Origin: Clonostachys chloroleuca
Lineage: Eukaryota > Ascomycota > Sordariomycetes > Hypocreales > Bionectriaceae
NCBI GenBank assembly: GCA_037952775.1
Contig: JBANAY010000003.1
Coordinates: 5,332,001 to 5,396,000, forward strand
DNA: 64,000 nucleotides
Reading direction: 5' to 3'
The notes beneath the pieces are model-generated. The model was given only the letters and a program-made list of their open reading frames with translations, had not been told where the DNA came from and did not search any database. The translations under genes were made by a program, and so were the position numbers. Below are positions 37,275 through 47,018 of this stretch, piece after piece (positions within the stretch are counted from its first letter, which is position 1; every line of letters starts with the position of its first letter).

Positions 37275-37910
37275 ATACTTAACTCTCGATTTATATTATT
37301 AAATATTAATAGTACTTATAGAGCTCTCTTTAAGATTTCTTTATTTAAATATAAGTATACTTTTATTAATAAAAATATAATAAAGGCCTTTATCCTAGAT
37401 CTAAAATATAAAGCTTTAGTTTATAAGTAACTTAAGGGAGTATAAGAGCCTTATATACCTATCTTCCTTAGTACTATTAACCTTAGTATACTTAGTAGAA
37501 CATACTACTATAAGTTCTATATTAAGGTAGTCTATCTATTATTTATATCCTAGAGAGAGGCTAGCTTAAGAAATACTTATATTATAGATCTTAATAAAGT
37601 CTCTCTAATAGAAATAGTAATATAGTCTATAAAGGCTATTTATTAAGAAGGGGTAGTATATATAGATATATGCTGGGAAAATATACTACTTAACCTAGAA
37701 ACTTAAGGGGTAATAATAATTAATTTTAAGTACTCTCAGCTTCTCTCTCTACCTCGATACCAGCTGGCCGCCCTGGAGCCTAATAAGCAACAGCGGATTC
37801 AAGATATAAGGGGGAAGATCAAGGCAGTATCTCGTCCTAGCAGTATTAAGAGCCAGCTAGAGCTAGGTTTCTTGCATAATATCGCAGGAGTGAGGGGGGT
37901 GTTCATATAG
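37275..37910 (+). pseudogene. Fungal kinase-like protein pseudogene, RIP-decayed with clean 3' end
   Basis: One frame runs from about 37,275 to a final TAG at 37,908-37,910. Its stops (for example in Gln positions at 37,428 and 37,443 and a Trp-like position near 37,550) are RIP-type. A block RALFKISLFKYKYTF is followed by one resembling KAFILDLKYKALVYK. The catalytic-loop pattern HxDxxxxN appears as YIDICWEN (~37,665-37,688), where the His codon cac/cat would have become tat. A DFG-like strand GVIIINFKYSQLL follows (about 37,709-37,747). From 37,735 to 37,910 the frame is free of RIP. The order fits fungal-specific kinase-like proteins; no function is claimed. Confidence 0.6.
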
Positions 37911-38667
37911 CTTGATATTACACTATCAGCAAAAGATTGGCTGGCTTTATGGTACTGTTCTCAATTTTCGGAAGACTGTCTTCCCTCGGGGCCAGCCCTG
38001 GGAACGGGAAGAGGAGAGACTCTACTCTTAATTTAGAGAGATTATCCACAGGGGGCGGGAAGACTCGAAGTAATTTGCATTGGCAGTGGGAGTGAAATAT
38101 CACAAAAGATGTTGTGTTGGGGAAAAACGAACAACACCACGGCTATTGGCGAGCCCAAAATGCAGACTGCTAACCACATGAAAATCTAACAACCTTCCAC
38201 AACAGCTATGAAAAGGAGGTTTTGAGTTTTGTGTGTATTCTCAATTGATCAAATAGTTCATGTTTACAGTTAGTCAATTGACCTATCGTAGCCGCCGTAA
38301 CATAGATAAAAGACTCATCTTTCAAAGAAGGGATTTTCAAAAGTGAAAATAAGAAGGGGTAAAAAGGATGTTATTTTCTACGGATGCTGAAAAATAGCTA
38401 ATTTATCTAATTCGGCCAGATTGACAAGTGGGCCCCGACTCAATGTATAGGAATCTGGTGTTTTTTGATTAGAGTTGGAAGAAGTGTGGCAGCGCCGAGG
38501 TTGGATTTCTAACATTTACGCCATCGCGGCCGGTTTGAGGTCTTCTGTCAAGTCACTTGGCCATGGCCGGCTATACTTGGAGGAGAAGATCGAAGTCAAG
38601 CCGGAGACGATCAGCTACGATGCTTCTATCTACATTCGACCTGACTTGGATCTGCCACCAATACATT
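37911..38667. other. Intergenic region, kinase-like pseudogene to lysozyme
   Basis: GC-normal DNA with no convincing gene. It contains the 3' flanks of both converging neighbours. Short open frames (for example minus strand near 37,918-38,103) have no recognisable feature. Confidence 0.4.
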
Positions 38668-39379
38668 TTAAGAGCAAGCAGGAAGAGCCTTGTCCCTGGT
38701 AGCCTTTTTGGCGAGAGCTACCTCGGCAGCACGTCGGCGGACGAGTCCGGGAAGGACCTTGCCGCCGCCGTACTTCCACTTGGGCAGCTCCTTGGCGGCG
38801 ACGGTGTTGGGGTTCTCGCCGGCGTTCAGACGCTTCATCAGGGTCGAGGTCTTGGCGGCACCACAGCCGATGTTGAAGGCCCAGCTGACAAAGGCACCAT
38901 ACTGGTTGGCGTTGAGAACGACCTTGGACTTAGTGTCGAGGGTGATACAGTTCTGGGCAGGCTGTAGTTGGGGAGGGAATTGGTCAGAAATTTCATGAAT
39001 GCTTGGGGCTGTCTATGATTATGGGGGATACTCACAGTGAGGTCAGACTGAAGGAGCTTGCGGCCATCTGCTTTGGAGAGAGGGATAGAGTATTTAATAT
39101 CAGAGCACTTGCTGTCGGAGCAGAGGTGCCCATAGCCGACGGTTGGGTAACCAGCAGGGTCCCTATCTATTATAGGTATATGGGGAGGCAATTAGCCCAT
39201 TGAGTCTTCATAAGACATATTTGTCTATCAATGTGTGTGCCAATGTACTCACAGATGGTGGAGCTCCAGCCCTCGAATTCAGTGATGAGGTCGACGGTGG
39301 CGGAGTTGACCTTGGGGCCAGTGCAAGCAGTAGCGGCAGTGATACCCACGAGGCTGAGGATGAAAGACTTGGAGAGCAT
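38668..39379 (-). CDS. Secreted GH24 (phage-type) lysozyme, 183 aa, two introns
   Basis: Exons, in transcript order, are 39,253-39,379, 39,036-39,166 and 38,668-38,961, 184 codons including the stop. Introns are 86 bp (GTGAGT...AATAG) and 74 bp (GTGAGT...TACAG). Residues 1-18 form a signal peptide (MLSKSF...TAATA), so the enzyme should be secreted and cleave peptidoglycan between MurNAc and GlcNAc. The three T4-lysozyme-type catalytic residues are present with the T4 spacing: Glu36 (FEG), Asp45 (YRD) and Thr51 (PTVGYGH). C-terminal blocks include QYGAFVSWAFNIGCG and the RRRAAE segment usual in the family. An in-frame ATG 17 codons upstream (39,430) would hide the signal peptide and is not preferred. 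A TATATAAA box lies at 39,514-39,521. Confidence 0.93.
38962..39035 (-). other. Intron 2 of the lysozyme gene
   Basis: 74 bp, GTGAGT donor and CAACTACAG acceptor. Removal joins SDLT to PAQNC in phase 0 and restores the catalytic-domain frame. Confidence 0.9.
39167..39252 (-). other. Intron 1 of the lysozyme gene
   Basis: 86 bp, GTGAGT donor, GGCTAAT branch-like sequence, ATAATAG acceptor. Removal joins FEGWSSTI to YRDPAGYP and places the catalytic Glu nine residues before the Asp, as in T4 lysozyme. Confidence 0.9.
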
Positions 39380-39513
39380 TTTGGAAGAGGCTTTAGGTTT
39401 GTATGTGTGTGGTAAAAATGACGAAGACATGCGATTGTTCTGGTTGATGGAGAGAGGGACTTATCGAACTGAGGATGATCTAATCCGAGTTCGATATGGG
39501 CTTCTTCAGCCCG

Positions 39514-39521
39514 TTTATATA
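39514..39521 (-). promoter_or_regulatory. TATA box of the lysozyme gene
   Basis: TATATAAA on the minus strand, 135 bases upstream of the chosen start codon, which leaves room for a transcription start and a ~100-nt leader. Confidence 0.6.
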
Positions 39522-41511
39522 GTCGCCTAGCACCAACATAGCCTCGATACTTTTAGCTTTCTCAATTCGGTATGCGCTGTGAAATCCCATGCGACAACAT
39601 GGAGATACCCTGTGTGACCTTCTATTATACGGCCCTTTTTCCCGTTTCAATCGCCCTGTAGTACCTGGGGTTGGGTAGGAAACAATACTATTTGAAGGAG
39701 ATACTAAGACCCTGTTTCGTCTTTTTCATCTGGTCCCTCTTCCCGGCCGTTCGCCTTGTGGGGAGAGGGGGCTTACTACTACATAGATCCAAGACACAAG
39801 AGGAAGGTAGGGAGTTGCCTACTGTCGAAGCTGCGAGGAAAAAGGTACTCGGTATATAGCGATATGAAAGAATGCTATCAGTTTTCCACGGTTCCGGCAA
39901 ATGATGTTAGTCATGTTCTATGCTTCTATGCTTTACCTCGATGGCCAGTTTGTTCCTTTCTAACACACCGGAAGAAGTCAGTAAAACATAGGTATAAAAT
40001 CAGACCATTATGATGTCTACAAGAAGTCAGCAGATAAGACACATTCTTATGGCATCGGAATAGTAGGGCCGAAAACTGGTTTTTTTTTTTTTTAACGGGG
40101 GGGGGGTGGGAGTTACTAATATAAATATCCCTTCATTGGTCAAGTAAAGATAATTAATTCCTCCAAGACCATATCGCGAGGCAGATATTGTAAGCCCGAT
40201 CCAATCATTTTGTTGGTGTCACCACCACCAGCTTCCAGTTATACAGGTAAAAGGGATATATTGAGACTGTTGATTCTAACTAGTAATTACAGAGGGGATC
40301 CGTGGCCCCTTATATCCTCGGGAATCCCTTGTTCGTATTCTCGTGAGAGTAGCCCGGTCTCGGTCTTATGAGGTTATTCAAGCATCCTTTTAGTATATGA
40401 ATTACTAGGGATCTTCATATCCATAAGGCCGAGTTCATGATCTTCCTTCAACGTGCGCGTTTGATAGGATCAGAACGCTCTTCGGGCTATCGGGACCGCG
40501 CCGATAGCTCGGTATTAGGTTTGATCGTCAGAGCCTTAGTTCGCGATAGTTCATACCGGCCCTCCCGATTATTGAACCTTATTTCTGCATTCGCGGCCGG
40601 TCCGGCTTCCACGGAATTCCTGATTGTATTTACTAGTGAATTGTATGTGCGTTCGAACAGGCTGGGCTGCGGGCTTCAATCTTCATAGATTATCTCGGTA
40701 GTTGACGATATCTCTCTATCGCCCGCTTGGCACCAACACATTTGTTAGGGGCAGCTTGCTATCTCCGGATCTGTTGGGCACTGTTCTACCAGCTATAATA
40801 GAGTGAATAAGGGTAAAAAATTCGGATCTATTTTCGGATATCTACTGTAGACTTATACACCTAAAATAGGATACCCAGCTACTTCTTCCTAAAATATATT
40901 TAAAAATATATAGACTGATTACCTAAGAAAAACAATAATACTAAGCCTGGCGTTGCTGATTCACAACAGATACTATATCCTTGCCACTTTACTTATGGTC
41001 ATAGTCCCGCCTATCGTTCTCAGTAGTTCTTAGCGTGCAGTAGTACTGCCGCTACAGCAGATCGTGATCTAATAGACTGGCCAACACCTTCCTCCTCACA
41101 GGTGAAAGCAGGACTCGCCAGGCTTCGCTCGGTTCGGTATATACTAGCCTATCAGCTTACACATACCAGCCTATACATACCACCCTGCACATGCAACAAA
41201 AGATCAGGTTCCGTCGCACCACTCTCGGATACATTGTCCCGCTCACGTGGACACTGAAAGACAACTTCGAAAGATTCTTAAGCTCCATATGCGTCAGCCG
41301 AAGGTATGACATGAGTCACTCGCTATATTCCCCAGCCGATTATTCGCTCGATTAACTGCATACATGTACGGCCTGATAACCTTACCGCAATTTCCGTGGT
41401 CATACCCATCACCATTCCCAACTAAACGGTCCGGTTTGTGTCAGCCCTGCTACTCACGCATGGGCACGGACGTTGGCGAGTTAATCCGCCCACTGAGCCT
41501 CCTGGCTCAGC
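39522..41511. other. Intergenic region, lysozyme to cysteine-rich peptide gene
   Basis: Two kilobases with no gene I can support. Landmarks: a 14-T run followed after aac by a 10-G run (40,080-40,106), a short AT-rich relic at 40,795-40,960, and a frame at 40,437-40,688 that is GC-normal but shows no domain, signal or family resemblance. Short direct repeats of catacca/cctatacatacc occur near 41,150-41,185. Confidence 0.4.
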
Positions 41512-41517
41512 TATAAA
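41512..41517 (+). promoter_or_regulatory. TATA box of the cysteine-rich peptide gene
   Basis: TATAAA in the sequence cagctataaagaag, 97 bases upstream of the start codon at 41,614, a normal distance for a fungal promoter with a short leader. Confidence 0.6.
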
Positions 41518-41613
41518 GAAGGCTATATCGCGGTAGGGGAGGGTAGGAACAAACGCATACCGAAAACACCAGCCTCACCCTATTAAGTTAACTTCGCTAC
41601 TCTGATCACGATA

Positions 41614-41930
41614 ATGCTTCTATTCCATGTCCTTCCTGTCCTCATCGCCACTCTAGCAGTGGCACTCCCAAGTCCTGGGGGCGAGGCTGCTGATTCTATA
41701 TTGGAGAAGCCACGGTGCCTGCCCCGTGGCTGCTGTAACGATGTAAGTTGGTGTTATAAACCCTTATTCATACATATTGCTGAATCACTAACGTGGCACC
41801 ATTAATACAGTGGACTGGCGATTGCCCCTTTTGGCATGTAAGTCTCTGTTTCCTGTGAAACCGCAACTGGAGGCCGAATTTAACCATGTTCACTTTGTAG
41901 CGCAAGTGCGGCGGGTGCGCATGCTGCTGA
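41614..41930 (+). CDS. Small cysteine-rich secreted peptide (effector- or antimicrobial-like), 61 aa, two introns
   Basis: Exons are 41,614-41,742, 41,811-41,837 and 41,901-41,930 (43, 9 and 10 codons). Both introns have the best donor GTAAGT. Intron 1 (68 bp) has a CACTAAC branch site and a TACAG acceptor; intron 2 (63 bp) ends TTGTAG. All junctions are phase 0. Residues 1-18 form a signal peptide (MLLFHVLPVLIATLAVA). The mature part contains eight cysteines (C35, C40, C41, C48, C55, C58, C60, C61) and ends RKCGGCACC. The even cysteine count suggests a disulfide-stabilised extracellular peptide. I know no named family with this pattern. Unspliced frames stop early, so gene finders could miss it. 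Confidence 0.8.
41743..41810 (+). other. Intron 1 of the cysteine-rich peptide gene
   Basis: 68 bp, GTAAGT donor, CACTAAC branch sequence near 41,787, ATACAG acceptor, phase 0. Confidence 0.85.
41838..41900 (+). other. Intron 2 of the cysteine-rich peptide gene
   Basis: 63 bp, GTAAGT donor, TTGTAG acceptor, phase 0. The branch site is weak. Removal exposes the CGGCACC tail and an immediate TGA. Confidence 0.75.
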
Positions 41931-43140
41931 TTGTCTGGTTGCGTGGACCAACCCAGCCGTTGATGTTCGTGGAATCTTGTGGAATCATTTGAGTGGGATT
42001 TAGTTGCAATCAGCGATGAAGGTAGGGTGCCTTAGGAATCGGGCCTTACTCTGCTGTGTCTTGAGATCATGTTAGCTCCGTGTCACACAGCAAAGGAGCC
42101 TCGGGGGAAACCGAGCTGGTCACGTTTTGGCCACGCTATGTCTCTCGCTCAAGTTAACATATCATTATGCGACTACTTCCCAATTGTTATTCATTGTGAT
42201 TTCTGACCATCTCTTCAAATCACGTATTGTACGTACACGGCCTGGAAGCATTGACAACATCGAAGACTGAACCGGAAAGTGACGGGAGTATGGTACAGAG
42301 GGGGAGAAAGGAGAGAGAGGTAGTCAGGGGAAAAAAATGCCTTTCACGGTACATGTACGTAAATATGCTTACATGAGTGCTATCAAACTCTCCGATGCGG
42401 CCAAAATTATGCCAAGACCAGCACCTCCCTTCCCTTCATACCCCTCAGTCATCAACGTCCATCGCCGAGCAGACTGCAGATCGCTCTGAAATTTGCGTGG
42501 TGTATTTTGAGATTCTCGGGGGTAGCGTCTGGAAACATTCAACTTATGTATTCCCTATGAGCAAGATTCATTGCACTTTCTCCACGCTTCCGGCAGGGCC
42601 GGGGTTGGACTTCCTCTAAAGAATCACTATAGCATTGTAACGACCTTATTTCCGCCACAGCGCGACGCAGTGAATGCGGGTCATCGCGCTTTTCTAGCGC
42701 CCGCAATATGCCGTGATAGCCTCGTTGCTGTTCATAGATCAGGTGGGTAGTGCTATTTGGTAATTGAATATTTCCGGGTTACCAGGTCTCAGCAGATACC
42801 ATAATCCACTTCGGGCCTCCAGCGGGGATCCTGCTGACGGCGGAGACGACTCAGGATTTCCATTTCGTGGGCATGCCGCCGGGGACGATCCTACTGACGC
42901 CGATAAGCGTCAAGATGGAATTATGTTGTAGATCTACAAGTCTCCATCACCACGCGAGCTGTGGTATATTATGAAGACGGGTCAGGAGAGCTTCTATTTT
43001 AGGCGGTGCTCTCGAGCGTAACCATACAGTGGGGCTATAGCTGCGAGGGGTTGCGGTGATCCCTTGAAGCTTGGCCCAAGATTATGCCAGAAAGAGTTTA
43101 GCTGCCTAGCTAAACTACAGTAAGGCTGTACACTATTCAT
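41931..43140. other. Right end of the GC-normal island, no supported gene
   Basis: GC-normal DNA. No frame shows a domain, signal peptide or splice-supported structure. A short imperfect direct repeat (ggggatcctgctgacg at ~42,824 and ggggacgatcctactgacg at ~42,880) and a palindrome-like ggtacatgtac near 42,350 are visible. Composition switches to RIP-type AT-rich DNA at about 43,140-43,200. Confidence 0.4.
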
Positions 43141-43639
43141 GAGCTCTAGCCGATAAAGTAGATAGACTTTATCTCCTTCCTCTAAGATTAGTTCCTTTAG
43201 TTTTATTTTATTATAATATTTTTTTATTCTTTTTTAAATAAATTCTAATTTTTTTTCTATATATAGTAAATATAATATTTCCTTTATAAGTATAGTAGTA
43301 GATATATCTAGTCTATTAAGTATTTATTAGTTCTGGAATTCTAATATATATCTATAGTTTATATATATAGATATAAATTAAATAGATTCTTATACTAAAC
43401 TATTAAATATAATCTATACTATAGATAGTAATTATATCTAATTATTTTATTTATAATTAATATATATTTATAAGTATTATTCTAATATTTAGTTTAAATA
43501 TTCTATTTATTTATTATTCTAATAATAATAAGCTATTAAAAGCTTATATTTAGTATTTATTTATACTATAAGTAATTATTAAAACTTTAAGATAATATTA
43601 TAAATTTTATCCTAATATATAGATTATATATAGAACTCT

Positions 43640-43960
43640 ATACTTTTTAACTAATTATCTATAAATTATTAGAATCTTATAATAATTCTTATAATCTAGG
43701 GATATAGATTATTATTAAGCTTTAATAATCCCTTAATATATATATATTTATTCTAGATAGAATACTCCTTTAGATAGTTATTAATAATATTATCTATATC
43801 TCTATTATTATTAGCTCTATAATACTTATATATTAATAGTAACTTATATTATATAATCTAAGATAATCTAATTATACTACTCAGAATAATTCTCTGATTA
43901 ATTTAACCCTAACCTACTCTAGACCCTATCTAGTATAAGTTATCTAATTATTATATATTA
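43640..43960. repeat. Third copy of the ~330-bp segment found in the helicase repeats
   Basis: It aligns with 2,320-2,660 and 16,195-16,530 (shared landmarks: tagatagaatactc, atattaatagtaact, ctactcagaataat). It is heavily RIPped. Weaker similarity may extend leftwards to about 43,590. It links the helicase repeats with the retrotransposon cluster. Confidence 0.5.
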
Positions 43961-45861
43961 ATAACTCTTATTTAGCTAATTATCTTATTTTAATTACTAT
44001 ATAATAATAAAGAAGATATTATAGCTATTATAATATCTTAAGCTTAGTAGTAGTATACTCCTATTATTAATAATAATCTATCTACTCTAACTATTAAAGA
44101 TAATATTATAAATAAAGATAGTAATAATAATAGTAATAATAATAATAATAACTATACTAAAGAAATATAGCTCTTATAAGATTAAGTTAACTAGTTTAAT
44201 ATATATCTTATAGATATTTATTAGGAGTTAGCTAATATAATAAATCTTATAGTATAAGAAGTTATTATAAATACTAATCTCTATACTTAAGTTATAATTA
44301 TAATTTAAGAAAGAGAGCTAGAATAACTATTTAAACTACTATTACTTAAGATATTTAATAAAACTTAGAATAAGCTTAAGGAGTTTATAATCTAATTCTA
44401 AGTATATTTTAATTATTTTCCTATTATTCTTAATACTAGTAAAAGAAAGATTATATATATCTATTTATAGTTTAAAGGAGTTATATTTAACTAGTTTAAA
44501 TCTATTATAAGAGAATATCTTAGTAGATAAGAAAGCTAATAAACTATTAATATTATAATAAGTTTTAATTATTTTATAGAAATTCTAAAATAAACTTTTA
44601 GTATTTAAAATAAGAAGTATAAAATAGAATATAAAATTAATTTACTTACTTAGAAAGAATTATATTTAACTTATAGTATTAGATATCTCTAGTTATTAGC
44701 TAAAACTAGATAGAATAAGGAATATACTATATCCTACTACTTTAACTAACTTAAGAAAGAAGTTTAAAAAGAACTCTATAAGGAAGATAAGCTGGTAAGT
44801 ATTTATAAATATATAATTATAGCTATAAGAATTAATAACTATTAGTATTAGTAGTAAACTTATAAGTAATAAATAAACTATTATACTAATACTAGAAAGC
44901 TATAATAATAGTATATTATAATCTCTAGAATATATATAGAACCTATAGAGCTAGGAGCTATAGAGAAATATAAATACTATAACTATAATAAAATCAGATA
45001 TATTTTACTTTAATATTTAGAATCTAGAAAAGATAAGAAAAAGAAAGATTAGAAATCTATTAAAGATAGTAAGAAATAATTAGAAGTAATTAGGAAAACT
45101 AAAACTAAAGTTTTAAAAATAATCTATAAGGTTACTTAGGAAGAAACTCCTATAACTATTATTATCTCTAAATTTCAGAAAGAAATCTCTATAACTATTA
45201 TAATTTCTAAATTTCCCCTAAAAAATATATCTACCTTCAGAGAAATACTAGAGCCTGAAGAATATATAAAATTAAATATAGCTAGAAAATAATAATAAGA
45301 AATTTACTAGATTTTCTAAAAAGCTTAAGAAGAAATATAAGTAAAGGGAATAAGTTCTAGAATTTAAACTATCTACTAAATATAAATATATATTTTATTA
45401 TATTAATAGAATTATCTTATAAATAATAACTAAGTAAAGATAATATCTATCTATAAGAATAGAAATTAAGGCTAAATATAATAAACTTTATATATATTAC
45501 TAAGAAAAAATATAGACTTAATATCTAGATCTATTAGAAAGATTAGTTATTTTTAGAAATAATACTATTAGTATTATATAGCTTAGAAATAATATATATA
45601 AAATACTAATCTATATAGAAACTATATAGATATATAATTATTCTCTAGAATTCTAAATAACCTACTATAATAACTAATACTAAATATATTAGATAGAGAA
45701 AGCTAAGAATAATTTATTTCTATACTCTAATAGAAGAATACTTAATAAATATACTATAGAATAAATATAATAATTTATATATTAGTAATATAGTATAAGA
45801 TAATATACTATCTTTAAGGAAGACTTAGAAGAATTTTTAAAAGATTAAGGTCTCCAGTATA

Positions 45862-46595
45862 GGGTAGACTAGCTATAGGGTAAGCTGGGTCTAGGGTAGA
45901 TAAAGCCTATAGGGTAGGCTCTAAAATACTAGAGAAGGATTATTTAAAAAGATATAGTAGAAGGTACAGGCTCTATAAGAGAAAATAAAGCTCTATTAGC
46001 TATAGGATAGCTAAGAAAGATAGACTATAGGGTAGATAAAAGAGTATATTAGTAACTTATAGAATCTCTATCTAGTAGGGAGAAAGTCCTATACTTATAG
46101 GTATTTCCAGACTATAAGAGCTCTAAAGATAATATATTGCTTTCTGTAATACAGGCTTATAACTACTATAAGGTTCTTATATAGAGGGATATAAGACTAC
46201 TAATACAGATACTATAGCGGATATAAAGTCTGCTAATATAGCTACTATAGTAGTTACGAGGTTTACTAAACTAAGTGCTAAGGTTCTTATACAGCGGATA
46301 TAAGGTTTACTAATATAAGCGCTGCAGTAGATATAAAGTCTGCTAATACAGCTGCTTTAGCGTAATACAGGATCACTAGTACGGATATTACAGCGGCTGT
46401 TATAGCAGTTATAACCGCTAATATAATTACCCTAACGGGTAGCTACAGTAGGTTAGGCTAGTAGCTTCAGAGGGCTTCCAGCTTTAGAGAGCCCTAAGTT
46501 AGTTATTTTATTCCTCCTTACCCTATACTAATCTGAGATTATTTAATTAACTAATATAGGGTAATCTGGATCTATTCTATAGTCTATAGGGTAAA
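45862..46595. mobile_element. Less-RIPped insertion with inverted tatagggta ends and internal repeats
   Basis: The segment is richer in C/G than the gag-pol around it. It begins and ends with tatagggta-rich sequence (45,862-45,925 and 46,550-46,595). Its core (46,160-46,430) contains repeated agcggatataa, taaagtctgctaata and agcggctg-like units. A stretch near 45,880-45,910 resembles 63,010-63,050 in the 864-bp insertion (tagggtaggct, gggtagcttggg), so the two may be related non-autonomous elements or solo LTRs. Exact ends and target duplication were not resolved. Confidence 0.35.
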
Positions 46596-46910
46596 TCTCA
46601 ATAAGAATATCCTAAGGAATATATCTATAATAAGTTACTAATAGAACTATATTCTAAATTAAAATATAAAATCTATAAAAAAGCTAAAATTAAACTATAG
46701 TATAAAAATAAAGATTTTAAAGATTAAATAATAGCTAAATATAATAACTAGATTAAATAATACTATAACTAAAAGTATAAAAATTATCTAAAAACTAAAA
46801 GAATAGTATTAGAACTAGCTAAATATAGTTATAATAATATAAACCCTGCTAAGTTATATCTCTAATAATACTAGTTATAGAAAGAAGAATTAAGATAATA
46901 CTATTATTAC

Positions 46911-47018
46911 GGTTCAGCACGGATAACCCCTATAGCTAGCTATTACACTCACGTTGATTGCTATAATAGTGATTAATGCCTAATCTTTTGCCCAGTGGCG
47001 TAGCGGTATAAGCGATCG
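46911..47018. mobile_element. Short un-RIPped insertion with tRNA-A-box-like sequence
   Basis: About 108 bases of balanced composition sit in AT-rich gag-pol sequence. It contains tggcgtagcggt, matching 11 of 12 positions of the Pol III A-box consensus TRGCNNAGYNGG, and begins ggttcagcac, which resembles part of a B box; but the order is B before A, so this is not a normal tRNA or SINE promoter. It could be a truncated or rearranged SINE, or a fragment of an LTR. Confidence 0.3.

Noticed and set aside
37918..38103. 61-codon minus-strand frame next to the kinase-like pseudogene
   Set aside because: No domain, signal or intron evidence.
38475..38998. Plus-strand frames over the lysozyme gene
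   Set aside because: They are antisense to a well-supported spliced gene and show no domain.
39170..39430. Longer lysozyme start at 39,430
   Set aside because: It adds 17 polar residues in front of a clear signal peptide; the internal ATG at 39,379 gives the expected secreted precursor.
40437..40688. 83-codon plus-strand frame in GC-normal DNA
   Set aside because: It has no signal peptide, domain or splice support. It could be a decayed fragment, but there is too little to call a gene.
42377..42619. 80-codon plus-strand frame
   Set aside because: No recognisable feature and an ordinary chance length for this GC content.
46986..47018. tRNA gene suggested by an A-box-like sequence
   Set aside because: No B box downstream and no cloverleaf can be drawn; the surrounding sequence is retrotransposon.
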